From: Closterium sp. NIES-65
Lineage: Eukaryota > Streptophyta > Zygnematophyceae > Desmidiales > Closteriaceae
Assembly (NCBI GenBank): GCA_948144175.1
Contig: CANXME010002068.1
Span: 930,001 to 994,000, forward strand
Reading direction: 5' to 3'
DNA length: 64,000 nt
Shown here piece after piece: positions 50,837-61,221 of the stretch (positions are counted from its first letter, which is position 1; every line of letters begins with the position of its first letter). Under the pieces are notes generated by a model that saw only the letters and a list, made by a program, of their open reading frames with translations, searched no databases and had not been told where the DNA came from. Made by a program: the position numbers and the translations under genes.

Positions 50837-52350
50837 TGACAAAAGTTAGAAGAAGAAAGAGGATTGAACTAGCAGGAATGAGGATACAAATAGCAAAACC
50901 CTAGAAGGGTTGTACTCGCTATAGAGCACCCCACTACAGGCTAGAACATAAGATAATATTCTGACACACCCCCATAGCCAAAGTGGGGTGTAATCAGCAG
51001 AGCAGGCAAAGCAATACAAGCTCTGGGTGGATCACAATGTCACCACACATTCTGAGCACAAGTTCAAGAAGAAATAGTTTAGAGTTAACAATTATAAGCA
51101 AAGCTAGTGGTAGTCACAACGGGCAAGTGAGGAGGAGGAGGGAGAGTGAGGGGAGAGGAGATAGGAGGCGACGGCTGAAGCTGCAGACACACGGGCAGCA
51201 GGAGGCAGACTGGCACAGCGGCTACCGGACAGCGCCCGGACTACAGGAGTAACAGGCCCCGCGGCTCAAATAGCGGCGGACGGGCAACGGACCCACAGGC
51301 GGCTGGCGTAGAAGTCTAGCTCACTGGGCTACCGGGACAGCGCCCCGGACTACAGGTGCTGCTGACGACAAACTGGCAACCTCCGCTCATCCTCCCGCAC
51401 ACAGTCCCACCCCCCTGATACACACCCGCTGCTACACCGCTAGCTCCACTCCCACGTACCCCCCTTAAACCCTAAACCCCAGTCTCCCACACAACCACCC
51501 CCCTCAGCGACAGCTGCAGCAGTGGGAGACGAAGGAGGAGGAGGAGCAAAAGGAGGAAAGCACACCGGCCACCCCCATACCCGCCACCCCACAGCAAGCG
51601 GCCCCCTCAGGTCGCCTCGACGGACGACGGGAAATGGCAGGGGGAAGGGGGGGGGGGGGGGGGGGGGGCGGTGTGGTGAAAGGGGCCCACCACGGGCCTG
51701 GTTGGAGGGCGGAGCCGCGACAAGGGGCGGGACCGCGACGGTCGGGGCGGGGCCGCGACGAGGGGCGGGGCCGCGACGTAGGGCGGGGCCGCTTCGAGGG
51801 GCGGGGCCGCGACGCAGGGCGGGGCCGCGACGTAGGGCGGGGCCGTGTCGAGGGGCGGGGCCGCGACGGTCGGGGCGGGGCCGTGACATAGGGCGGGGCC
51901 GCTTCGAGGGGCGGGGCCGCGACGCAGGGCGGGGCCGCGACGTAGGGCGGGGCCGCGTCGAGGGGCGGGGCCGCGACGGTCGGGGCCGCTTCGAGGGGCT
52001 GGGCCGCGACGCAGGGCGGGGCCGCAACGTAGGGCAGAAGCCCGCCGCGCACCTCGGGGCGCACAGCGGGCAAAGAACCGCCGCGCGCCTCGGGGCGCAC
52101 GGCGGGCAGAAAACCGCCGCGCGCCTCGGGGCGCACGGCGGGAGGAAAAAGTAGCAGCGGAAGCGAGGTGGTAACCCACCCACAGGATCGATCCAAGGGG
52201 ATCGACCTGCTCTGATAGCATGACAAAAGTTAGAAGAAGAAAGAGGATTGAACTAGCAGGAATGAGGATACAAATAGCAAAACCCTAGAAGGGTTGTACT
52301 CGCTATAGAGCACCCCACTACAGGCTAGAACATAAGATAATATTCTGACA
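50837..52350 (-). mobile_element. Element K: TRIM-like non-autonomous LTR element in the satellite
   Basis: 1514 bp. LTRs 50837-50966 and 52221-52350 (130 bp) appear identical, and the TSD is TGTGC (50832-50836 and 52351-52355). Primer site TGCTATCAGAGCAG (minus) at 52207-52220; polypurine tract at 50967-50977. The interior has GGGGCGGGGCCGCGACG repeats (51715-52035), a G-run at 51644-51668 and the GCGCACGGCGGGC module (52040-52145). Coding-free. Identical LTRs imply recent insertion. Confidence 0.95.
51020..51057 (-). promoter_or_regulatory. Conserved 38-nt stem-loop, element K
   Basis: Same structure and length as in A, B, D and J. One arm base is changed (GCTCTG for GCTCAG on the plus strand), leaving one mismatch. 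Confidence 0.78.
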
Positions 52351-53184
52351 TGTGCTTCAAACCACACTCTCTAAGCACCTTGTTGAGTGTCCATGCAAGA
52401 ATGGATGACAATCCAACACCATACAACTACTTTTTCTTGTCTGTTACTATTCGTCAACACATTCGTTTGTTACACTTTGTGTGTGTGACATGAGACAAAC
52501 CCACTACCGGCGGCAACCCCATATTAAACCAAGAGCATCAAAGTTTTGGATGTTTTTTTATTGTTGTATTTTTTGAAATTTATTCCGCGTACATGTTCAA
52601 CACTGTGCGTTCACGAGATCACTGTACTTTGCAGGGATAAGGTTACATTCGCACTTGAGGTTCTAAAACTGTCATACTATGCGTAGAGATTGATGCGTTG
52701 GCAACCGTGGTTGGCCAATGCATCTCAAACGAGTCCCCACACAACACAAGCACCAGCCAAGAGGTACTTCCGCCATTGAGCGGATGAGATCGAGCGGTAG
52801 GCGGGTTTATGCACGGGTGGCTACACGTACACCGTCCGATATAGCCTGATAGGGTTACAGTAATCTCTATAGTCTCGCAACCCACCCCAACCACCCTCGT
52901 GCCCCACACACCTGCTCCCGTCACCCTCTATGCCAACACTTAGACACTGCTCTCTGTTTGACAAGCGCGTTTCCAGATCGCCCGTGACTCACCAATATAC
53001 TAAGTCACGGGCCGTAGCTTTGTGATGAGTGGCTACTATTTCAGGTTTAGTGATAGCAGTGATTTTCGGAGAAACATAACAGTGATAGGCCATCGTTAAA
53101 CACTTCGTGATATTCATTTGCTGCGGCCCTTCAAAACAGGCTAACCCGTTTTGTGCGATAGACCTTGGCATTCCTACGGCAACC
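52351..53184. other. Satellite remnant and spacer before the accessory gene
   Basis: 52351-52430 is a partial 179-bp unit. The rest is unique. A stretch of T near 52553-52570 is the only low-complexity feature. It would contain the promoter of the rightward gene; no motif is compelling. Confidence 0.45.
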
Positions 53185-56100
53185 ATGATACGTGCCACAC
53201 GTCAACAAGCAATGGAGGAGGAACAGGCCGGACGCCGAGCGACAAGGACGATCTCTAAACGGACTGATAGGGAGGGTGGCGGCGGCGCTAAGAAAACTAA
53301 TGCGTCCGTTGCGCGTGGCACTGGGGTGAATAAAGTGGCGGCAAAGAAGGTCGCGCGGGATCAAGAGAAGTCCGGCAGGAAGGCGGTAGACAACGGGAAG
53401 CAACCAAGGCCACGCAAGCGTGTTTCTACAGTGAACAAAGATGCAGATGTTGCCTCAACTGGAACCACGCCCGGTCCGACTAACGACGGCACCAGTGGCG
53501 GCAACGAACATCCGGGGTGAGGGAGCGCAAGTCTTGCAGTCCCGTCGGCGGAGAGAGAGGGATCGGCGACAGGGGGAACCACGGAGGCGATCCACGCGCC
53601 GAGCATACCGCAACCAAGGAGTCCGAGGCGGAGGCATCTCAACACCATCTGACGCTGCTCCAGCCGACCGTGGTCGAAATTTCTGCTGCCGTGCTGGATA
53701 AGGACAAGGTGGGGGAGCACGAGTCGATGGAGGATCCTAGCCACGGCATAGCTGACGTCGGTGGCTCTCCTCCTTCTGGTGGACGGGGGAGACGTAGGCA
53801 GAGGAAGAGCGATGAGGAGGACGATTCTGACACCGCCGTGCCCGGGGACATCACCACGCGGGCGAAGAGGCGGCAGACGACAGGCAGTGCCGACGACGCT
53901 GGTGGCGCGGAAGTTGGGAGAACGCGAGGTGCCAGTGAAGCTAGTGGCAAAGCGACGGGTCATGCATTGCGCCAAAAGGGCCGACCCGCAGCAAGAAAAA
54001 CATCCGGCGGAAGGAGGGGCAAGAAACGGGGTCGTGAAGACCCTGGTGAGGCCGAGGAGGAGGATGCGCAGGAAGAGGAGGATGAAGAGGATGCGGAGGA
54101 GGATGACGCGGATGTTGGGGAGGATGAAAAAGATGAGAATGATGGCGGGGAGGACGAAGAGGAGGAGGAGAAGGAGGAGGACGATGAGGAGGAGGATGAG
54201 GAGGAGGAGGAGGAGGAGGAGGAGGAGGAGGATGATGAGGAGGAGGAGGAGGAGGAGGAGGAGGAGGAGGAGGAGGAGGAGGAGGAGGAGGAGGAGGAGG
54301 AGGAAGAGCAGGGGGACGATAAGGAGGAGGATGAACAGGAGGAGGAGGAGGAGGAGGAGGAGGCAGAGGAGGAGGAGGAGGAAGAGGGGGAGGAGGAGGA
54401 GGACGTGGCGGCAGTGAAGGGACGGGGCGGGCGTGGCAGACGGAAGAGTGGTATGGGGAAGGTGGGGGGCCGGACTCGCCATTCCCGAAAACGCGGGGCA
54501 GTTGACGCCGCGCGCGGCGTAGCAGCTGGCAGAGCGAAGGCGTGTAAGGTGAAGGTCGAAAGTGAAGGGGGTGGTAAAAAGCAAGGGCGCCAGGGAGCAA
54601 AAGGGGATGGAGGAGGTAAGGGTGGCGGCGCCAAAGGGGTTCCATTGGGTACTGGCAAGAAAGAACCTGCCGGTAAAAGTCGCAGCGGCCGTCAAAGCAC
54701 CCCGCGGAAAGGTGGCAACGAGAAGGCGCTGGCCCCAAAAAATCCGAAGGGACAGTAGAAAGGTGAGCACCCTGGCCAATAGACCGGGCGTGGTTGTTGC
54801 ACTCTTTGCGCAACCGTGCCAAATAACACCATTCTACACGTTGTTTCTCCCCTGCAGGGAAGGAGAAGGACGACGAATCTACAAAGAAAGGTAAAGTCTC
54901 CTGTCTCAAAACAGTACACGGCTAAGCCCGATTTAGATTCAAACCATTGATTTTATGCATGACTGTCTGGCCCTGTATTGATACCGATCGACTTTAATTT
55001 CTTGATCCTACTCCCTCTAAATCTCAGCCCCTCGCGTTACAGGCATTGGGCCACCGGTAAGCGTGCAACGGATGCAGCTAATGAAGGGGGCCGGAAGAGC
55101 AAGTGTGACGCCGCTATCCACAGGAGCCCCAAGGTTCTTCACGCCGTACTCCGGCCCAAGCAAAGTCGCTGCGACGGCTCCCGGTGCGCCAAGAGGAGAG
55201 GAATCTGAATGACCTCCACCAGGCCCCGTCACGCACTCCCCACTCGCCTCACCCTCATACCCATTTCGGCCGCTATATGCTTCTCCTGTCCGGGGCAGGG
55301 CGGTCCCACCCCTCGCTGGTCCTTCGCGCGGGCATCAGCCAAGCACTTCTGCCAATCCCTTCCCTGAGCTCCCCTTTTCCCGCCAGTGTGATAGTGTGAG
55401 GGCACACAGGACTGCTGAAGAAGATGCTGAAGCCCTTGGCCAGAGGGGGGATTCTTCACACCCTTTTCCACCGCTCATGGGTGCCCTAGGTGAAAGTGTG
55501 GAGCACGAGCAGTTTGTTACATGGGAGGAGTTCCAGGCGCTGCGGTCTGAGATGTACGCCATGTTTGCATAGCTCGGCCTGCATCGTGGAGTACCTGCCA
55601 GTTATGCCGGGGGTTTCGCAGCCGCGCCTATGGCTGGTACCCCGCCGCCGATGAGTGCCGTGGACAAGGCACGAGTGCTAGTGTTGCAGGAGACAAACCC
55701 ATTCCCGGTATGTGGCGGGCCAAATGGGGCAGGTTGGGGCTGACGTGGGGGCTTGGAAGGGTACACGGGAGCGGCACGTGACGAGGTGACGCGTGTTAGG
55801 TGGGTGGGGTGACGTGGCATGGGGTGGGTGGGTGGGTGGGTGTGATGTGGCACGTGGGGCTGGTTGTTCCCTGACGTGGCGGATGGAGGACGGTGTGACG
55901 TGGCGAGATGTGAGGCTTGGGGCTGACGTGGCGGCTTGGACGGGTACACGGGAGCGGCGCGTGACGAGGTGACGCGTGTTAGGTGGGTGGGGTGACGTGG
56001 CATGGGGTGGGTGGGTGGGTGTGATGTGGCACGTAGGGCTGGTTGTTCCCTGACGTGGCGGATGGAGGAGGGTGTGACGTGGCGGGATGTGAGGCTTGGG

Positions 56101-57996
56101 GCGGACGTGGCGGCTTGGACGGGAACACGCGAGCGGCGCGTGACGTGGTGACGCGTGTCAAGTGGGTGGGGGGTGACGTGGCATGGGGTGGGTGGGTGGG
56201 TGTGATGTGGCACGTGGGGCTGGTTGTTCCCTGACGTGGCGGATGGAGGAGGGTGTGACGTGGCGGGATGTGAGGCTTGGGGCGGACGTGGCGGCTTGGA
56301 CGGGTACACGCGAGCGGCGCGTGACGTGGTGACGCGTGTCAGGTGGGTGGGGGGTGACGTGGCATGGGGTGGGTGGGTGGGTGTGATGTGGCACGTGGGG
56401 CTGGTTGTTCCCTGACGTGGCGGATGGAGGAGGGTGTGACGTGGCGGGATGTGAGGCTTGGGGCGGACGTGGCGGCTTGGACGGGTACACGCGAGCGGCG
56501 CGTGACGTGGTGACACGTGTCAGGTGGGTGGGGGGTGACGTGACATGGGGTGGGTGGGTGTGACGTGGCACGTGGGGCTGGTTGTTCCCTGGCGTGGCGG
56601 ATGGAGGAGGGTGTGACGTGGCGGGATGTGAGGCTTGGGGCTGACGTGGCGGCTTGGAAGGTTACACGGGAGCGGCGCGTGACGAGGTGACGCGTATCAG
56701 GTGGGTATGGGGTGACGTGGCATGGGGTGGGTGGATGTGACGTGGCAAGTGGGGCTGGTTGCTGGTGGATGTGGCGGATGGAGGAGGGTGTGACGTGGAA
56801 AGTTCACACAGTCCATCCTGTGGTCACGCGGCCACAGTCATAACTGATGGTTTCTCTCTCCCCATGTTGTGTTGTAAACCCCACACCCCTGCGCAGAACA
56901 AGGCCTACTTAGTGTGCTCTCAGCTCCTGTTTTTGAACCCCTCAGAAAAAATCCAGTACTACCCTGCACCGGAGGAAGTGTTCGAGGCGTTCGCTGTCCA
57001 CTTGTCTGCCGAAGGGCTCGAGTCAATGAAGCTGCTGTGGTTGCACAACGACAAGTCAACCATGGGTGTCTTCAACCACCAGATGTCGTCAACCAGGTCA
57101 ACAATCAACAGCACCCTCAGGCCAGCAACGTACGCCGGCATGGGCCTCTCCGATTACGCCCATCTCGTGGATACCCTGCCCACTGAGCTACACCCAAAGA
57201 AGTGGTTCAACCACGAGGATCTCCTGGTCGAGTACAGAGATGGTATGTGCAACTCGAACACACCATATCCCCCTGCCCATATGCCAGGTGGCAGCTACAA
57301 ATAACCGTGCGGTGTCCCTCACCCTGACTCTCACCCAGCCACTTGATTTCTATGCACCCCCTTTCCAACCCGTACGCTCCCTCCCAAAATGCAGAACAGT
57401 GGGCCCTCAACTGGCACTTTGACAAGGCCACCGGAACGCCCTTCAGCAACCCTTTGTTTGCTTATGCGTTCAAGCTCTCCTTCAAGAGGGGCGGGGTCGT
57501 GTTCAACAAGTTCAAGAGCCGCATGGTGGCATGGGGCCTGTTTTCGGTAAGGATGTAGATATGTGTCTGTACACCCATGCCTCATGTCTCGGGAGATATG
57601 GGTTGCCTGTACTTCATCTAAATCCCTGGTCGCTTAGGCATTCGCGGTTATGTAGGGTGTGTTGTCTTCACCGCTTTCAGTTGGCCCATATACCCGTAAC
57701 CCCCCCCCCATACTCCATCCACCCAACCCTACACCACATTGCAGATCGAGTGGCCCCTTCTGCAGGATAAGCGTCGCAAGCGAATTCCGGCCCAGCCAGA
57801 ACAAAACAGGCCGGACTACTTCGAGTGGTGTGACAAGGTCAAACAGATGATACACTTTGCCGTCGTGGAGCGGCGGATCCCACACGATCCGGCTCAGGGT
57901 GCGTTCGTCTTCCCGAACAAGTTCCTCATCGACGATGGCGACCTTGGAGATGTCATTCTTGCCCACCGGGCGATTGCAGGGCCCAGCACTGCGTAG
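53185..57996 (+). CDS. Unrecognised multi-exon gene carried by the DNA transposon
   Basis: ATG at 53185 opens a Lys/Arg-rich segment (MIRATRQQAMEEEQAG) with a splice donor after 53516. A second long exon (within 53517-54758) passes through a basic region, then about 120 residues of nearly pure Glu/Asp (54040-54410), then another Lys/Gly-rich region. A small exon lies at about 54857-54893. Later exons are clear: about 55400-55707, 56897-57242, 57395-57546 and 57745-57996, in phase, ending GPSTA-stop. They encode NKAYLVCSQLLFLNPSEK, MKLLWLHNDKST, WALNWHFDKATG, SRMVAWGLFS and WPLLQDKRRKRIP blocks. TAG codons at 54756 and 55570 interrupt. I do not recognise the family. By position it could be an accessory (TnpA-like) transposon gene or a captured host gene. 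Confidence 0.6.
54040..54410 (+). repeat. GAGGAG microsatellite coding poly-Glu
   Basis: Long imperfect GAG/GAT triplet run inside the second exon. Frames on the opposite strand (Ser-, Leu- or Pro-rich, up to 472 codons) are its shadows. Confidence 0.85.
55708..56896 (+). repeat. Intron with ~182-bp tandem repeat
   Basis: Intron between CCG|GTATGT and GCGCAG|AAC. It is filled from about 55740 to 56790 by six units in which GACGTGGCATGGGGTGGG recurs at about 55812, 55993, 56175, 56358, 56539 and 56716 (spacing 176-183). Each unit has many TGACGTGG motifs. The unit is unrelated in sequence to the 179-bp satellite though similar in length. Confidence 0.9.
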
Positions 57997-58346
57997 GCTA
58001 TTTGACCTGGTGCTAAAACTGCTGGTTGTTAGAATGTTGAATAATAGTTGTTTACCAAAATATTGAATGTAATTCTGAAATCCTCAATACCCAAAATAAA
58101 ACAAAACCAAAATCCAGTTTATAATATTTTAGTACCGAAATTGCACCAGAACGGATTGCGTCGGAATGTCATCCGGAAAAGCTCGCGTGCCAATTTGAAT
58201 CTTGACCCGAGCCAAACCTTGTCGCGAGATGTGTGTCGGAGCTCCTATCAAATGATTCCAACCGTCGGTCGAAATTGGGTCCGGACTTTTTTACGCGAAG
58301 ACAACCCCAATCAAAATTCATCCAAACTTGGCATAGGGTTTTTGTG
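57997..58346. other. Right subterminal region and end of the DNA transposon
   Basis: AT-rich DNA following the gene's stop, with the AGCTCCGA/CGCGAC block (58221-58243) and terminal inverted repeat (58336-58346). No further gene. Confidence 0.6.
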
Positions 58347-58362
58347 ATGAACATCAGAAGGC

Positions 58363-59430
58363 ATGGCAACGCAGAAGGAGAGAAGTTCCTCTAACGGCTC
58401 TCCCGGTACTACTCCTACTCCGCCTCCTGCCTCTGGCCTGCAGACGGATGAGAGCACAGCAACAAGACCAGCAGCTGGGTCTACCAAAACTCCCGCAATT
58501 CAAGCCGCAGGCTTTGACCCAGACATGATGGAGAAGTTCTTCTCCTTCATGCCCTTCTACGAACAACACCAGCAAAAGGCACCTACGCACTCAAACAATA
58601 GAAACAACAACAACGTGACACCAATGAGCCTCGACGGTTCATCCTACGCGCGAGGAAATCAGCAACAATAACCTACCTTTGCCCCGTACAAACCTCAGCG
58701 CGGTTCCGTCAGCTTCATGCCGCGCCAGCAGCCTTCACATGAGCAAGAAAAGACATTGGATGCTCTTCAAATTCAGTCGCAGTTTGCGCACGTCTTAAAA
58801 CTGCAGACATTAAGACCGTTCGGCAGAAAAGACTTCTTTACCTGGTCGTTCGAATTCGAGCTGATGATGGAAGGCGCGTAGATTCTTGGCTTCTTCGACG
58901 GGTCTCTGCCATATCCAACGCACGGGACGCAATACGACAAGCAGTAGTACACATATCAGTCCATGATGGCGTGCACAATCCTACTACGCAACGTCACACC
59001 GAACCAGCAGCAGAACATTCGGTCTTACCGGGGATACGGGAACTGCGCCGAGCTCGCGTACAACCACTTGAAGAACCTGTATCAGGCAACAGACAGCGTT
59101 AACCAGAGTCGGTTAATGGCACAACTGACAACAGTGGTAATGAAACCGGGTGAAAAGGGGATGGCGTATATCAGCCGTTGTCGCGAACTGCGCGACAAAC
59201 TCCTTCGATGCGGAGGGTCAATATCGGAAGACGCCTTCGTCACAATCATCATTGGCGGTCTTGGTCCTAATTGGCGCTCCACTCGCGCCATACTCCGAGC
59301 TCCGGGAAGATCTCCGAAGCAGCACTCTGTGCTGAAATCTACGCTGAGCAGCAAGACATGGACCTGCAAGAGGAGCGGCACAAGAAGAAAACGTCAGTAC
59401 CCGAATTTGTGTTTCACACTCAATGACGCT

Positions 59431-59466
<36 letters not shown>

Positions 59467-59600
59467 CCCGACATCAACCAAAACCCATACCTCCGTTTTG
59501 TCATCTCTGCAAGACTTCTGGCGTCCACACAAGCGCACCCCACGAGTCAACTGCAGCCCTCAACGACATCGTCAACACATTATGCACAAGGAGCAAGAAA
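58363..59600 (+). pseudogene. Copia Gag (UBN2), element L
   Basis: ATG at 58363 (MATQKERSSSNGSPG). A Ser/Thr/Gln-rich N-terminus is followed by the UBN2 core: FFTWSFEFELMMEG, AELAYNHLKNLYQATD, RLMAQLTTVVMKPGEKG, YISRCRELRDKLLR and FVTIIIGGLGPNWRS, the typical Gag of plant copia elements. Same frame throughout, broken by TAA 58669, TAG 58879 and TAG 58945. An ACAACA microsatellite at 59431-59465 lies after the core. No zinc knuckle is evident. Confidence 0.88.
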
Positions 59601-60612
59601 CATCGTCAGCTGCATGGCAAAATTGACTGACTCCTGCATCACCAAGTCACCACCACACTCACTGGAAGAGCAACTTGACAACAGTACCCCTCGTCGCGAG
59701 TCACTTCAACCGAGCCCGACGTATGCAGCCATCGCTCAAAGCGAGCCGTCCGGGATAGACACTTGGTTCTTGGACAGTTGTTGCGGACAGCATATGTGCT
59801 CTTCGGGTCGTTTCGTTCAACGAGAATATCAACTTCAACGCGACGTTGTCATCACCGTCGCCAACAATCAGAATCTGCGCACACGACGACAAGGCGTAGT
59901 GCAACTTCAGTCACGAGAGACAAACGTCATACTGCAAATGTCAAAGGTTTTGATTGCGGAGGGACTCGGCTACAACTTACTAAGTGTCAGTCAGCTGATG
60001 GCGAAAGATATCCACCTTGAAGGAGACAGCACAACACAGGAGTTCAAGCTGTACCACGGGAGAAAAGGCCTCTACATCGGCAAGGCCGTGCTGAAGAACA
60101 ACGTGTTCATCCTTGACTTCGTTCCAGATCTAGGCACCACCGACAGCGACGGAATCGTCACCTTCACCTCCTGGACGCACCCACCGGATCTCGATCCTGA
60201 CTTCAGCCCCGAAGGTTTCTGGTATTCGCACAACATCCCTGCCGTAGAATTACCAAGAGCATTAGCAACAATTCAATCATCGGCAGCAGCAGAGACAACA
60301 TCGGCAGCAGTAGAGACAACATCGGCAGCAGCAGAGACAACATCAGCAGCAGCAGGGACAACATCGGCACCAGCAGAGACAACATCGGCAGCAGCAGAGA
60401 CAACATTGGCAGTAGCAGAGACAACATCGGCAGCAGCAGAGACAACATCGGCAGCAGCAGAGACAGCATCGGCACCAATCGCGGGTCCTTCAATTGCACC
60501 AGCCACAATCGACAACGACACTCCACCGACTCTTGCGCAGCAACTGAATCCAACACCACGAGAAGTACATTGAAGCGCAAACCTCACTGCAAGCTTCTAC
60601 TCCAACTCCGAC
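59601..60612 (+). pseudogene. Copia protease, element L
   Basis: TWFLDSCCGQHMC at about 59759 corresponds to the aspartic protease LDSGA site, but reads D-S-C-C, so the catalytic Gly is lost. VVITVANNQNLRT and EGLGYNLLSVSQLMAKDI are the usual conserved blocks after the active site. 60275-60480 is an 18-bp tandem repeat (AGCAGAGACAACATCGGC) coding AETTSAA units, about eleven copies. TGA at 60571 ends the frame shortly before the integrase region. Confidence 0.85.
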
Positions 60613-61082
60613 TTGTATCGTCGCTCACCCGGACATCGAGCCAGCGAAGATATGTGGCACGCACGAATGGGACATCTAAGCAACACTGTGTTAAATAGCA
60701 CAATCAGAGCAGGCGTGCTCGACAAAGACTCATTGCTCCTAACCGACGGAAGCGAACTTCAACGAGCTCGGGGAACATGCTTAACCTGCCCCGAAGACGA
60801 CTTACCACATCGGCCGTTCGTTTCTCACCACAACTCGAGCGCACCAGCTTACGCACCATTCGAGAAAGTGTACAACGACATCCTGTACAATCGCGAACCT
60901 GGACAAGGAGCATACATCTACACCATCATCTTCATCGATGCCACCACACGCTACGTTTGGCACCTCAATCTTCCGAGCAAAGACATAGCTTTCGAGGCTT
61001 TCGTCGCCTAGCTCCCAGTAGCAGAACAAGAATCAGGCGTGAAGCTAAAGAGCTTCCAGTCAAACAGAGGAGGAGAATACAC
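60613..61082 (+). pseudogene. Copia integrase, truncated, element L
   Basis: GAG-pre-integrase DMWHARMGHLSNTV with CLTC, then VYNDILYN and IFIDATTRYVWHLNL of the integrase core. TAG at 61009 interrupts. SNRGGEY at about 61060 has Asn (AAC at 61063) for the second catalytic Asp. Element I's LTR begins at 61083, and the target duplication would be TACAC (61078-61082) with its partner outside the window. Confidence 0.85.
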
Positions 61083-61221
61083 TGTCACATATATATGACA
61101 TAGTGTTTGTAGGCTCTAGTGGGGTAGACACTAAGGGGTACAGGTTTCTAGGGTTTCATATTTGTATCACACACTTTCCTAGTTCATTCATTCCTCATTA
61201 TTGCACATGGTTTAGAGCAGG
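61083..61221 (+). repeat. Element I 5' LTR and primer-binding site
   Basis: 125-bp LTR followed directly by TGGTTTAGAGC, the tRNA-iMet-type site with one base missing. The LTR opens with the palindrome TGTCATATATATGACA-like sequence. Confidence 0.85.

Larger units (their letters stand above)
43698..58346. mobile_element. Two-gene Plavaka-like DNA transposon
   Basis: 14,649 bp as it stands, about 11.9 kb without nested J and K. The left end reads CACAAAAAACC and the right end, reverse-complemented, CACAAAAACCC. Both continue with TTTTGA...GGGGTTG and, 67 and 103 bases in, with AGCTCCGA plus CGCGAC blocks (43765-43786, 58221-58243). AT flanks both ends as a possible 2-bp duplication. A transposase gene points left, an unrecognised multi-exon gene points right, and satellite DNA lies between. 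Removal on paper restores the leader of copia element L, which is independent support for these ends. Confidence 0.72.
43355..61082 (+). mobile_element. Element L: copia retrotransposon split by a DNA transposon and by element I
   Basis: Assembled from three pieces: partial 5' LTR (43355-43644), primer site and about 50 bases of leader (43645-43697), then, after the DNA transposon, gag to integrase (58347-61082). With the transposon set aside the Gag ATG at 58363 lies about 70 bases after the primer site, a normal distance. Element I truncates integrase at 61083; RT and RNase H would lie beyond it. L is a copia lineage distinct from A-F: its Gag is the classic UBN2 form and its codon use is less GC-rich. 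Confidence 0.75.

Noticed and set aside
53361-54779. 472-residue minus-strand ORF and the Ser- or Pro-rich ORFs on the same stretch
   Set aside because: They are shadows of the GAGGAG triplet repeat. The plus-strand Glu frame has flanking spliced exons and is preferred.
55602-56516. 304-residue minus-strand ORF (His/Pro/Thr-rich)
   Set aside because: It is the antisense translation of the ~182-bp intron repeat; each unit has the same open frame.
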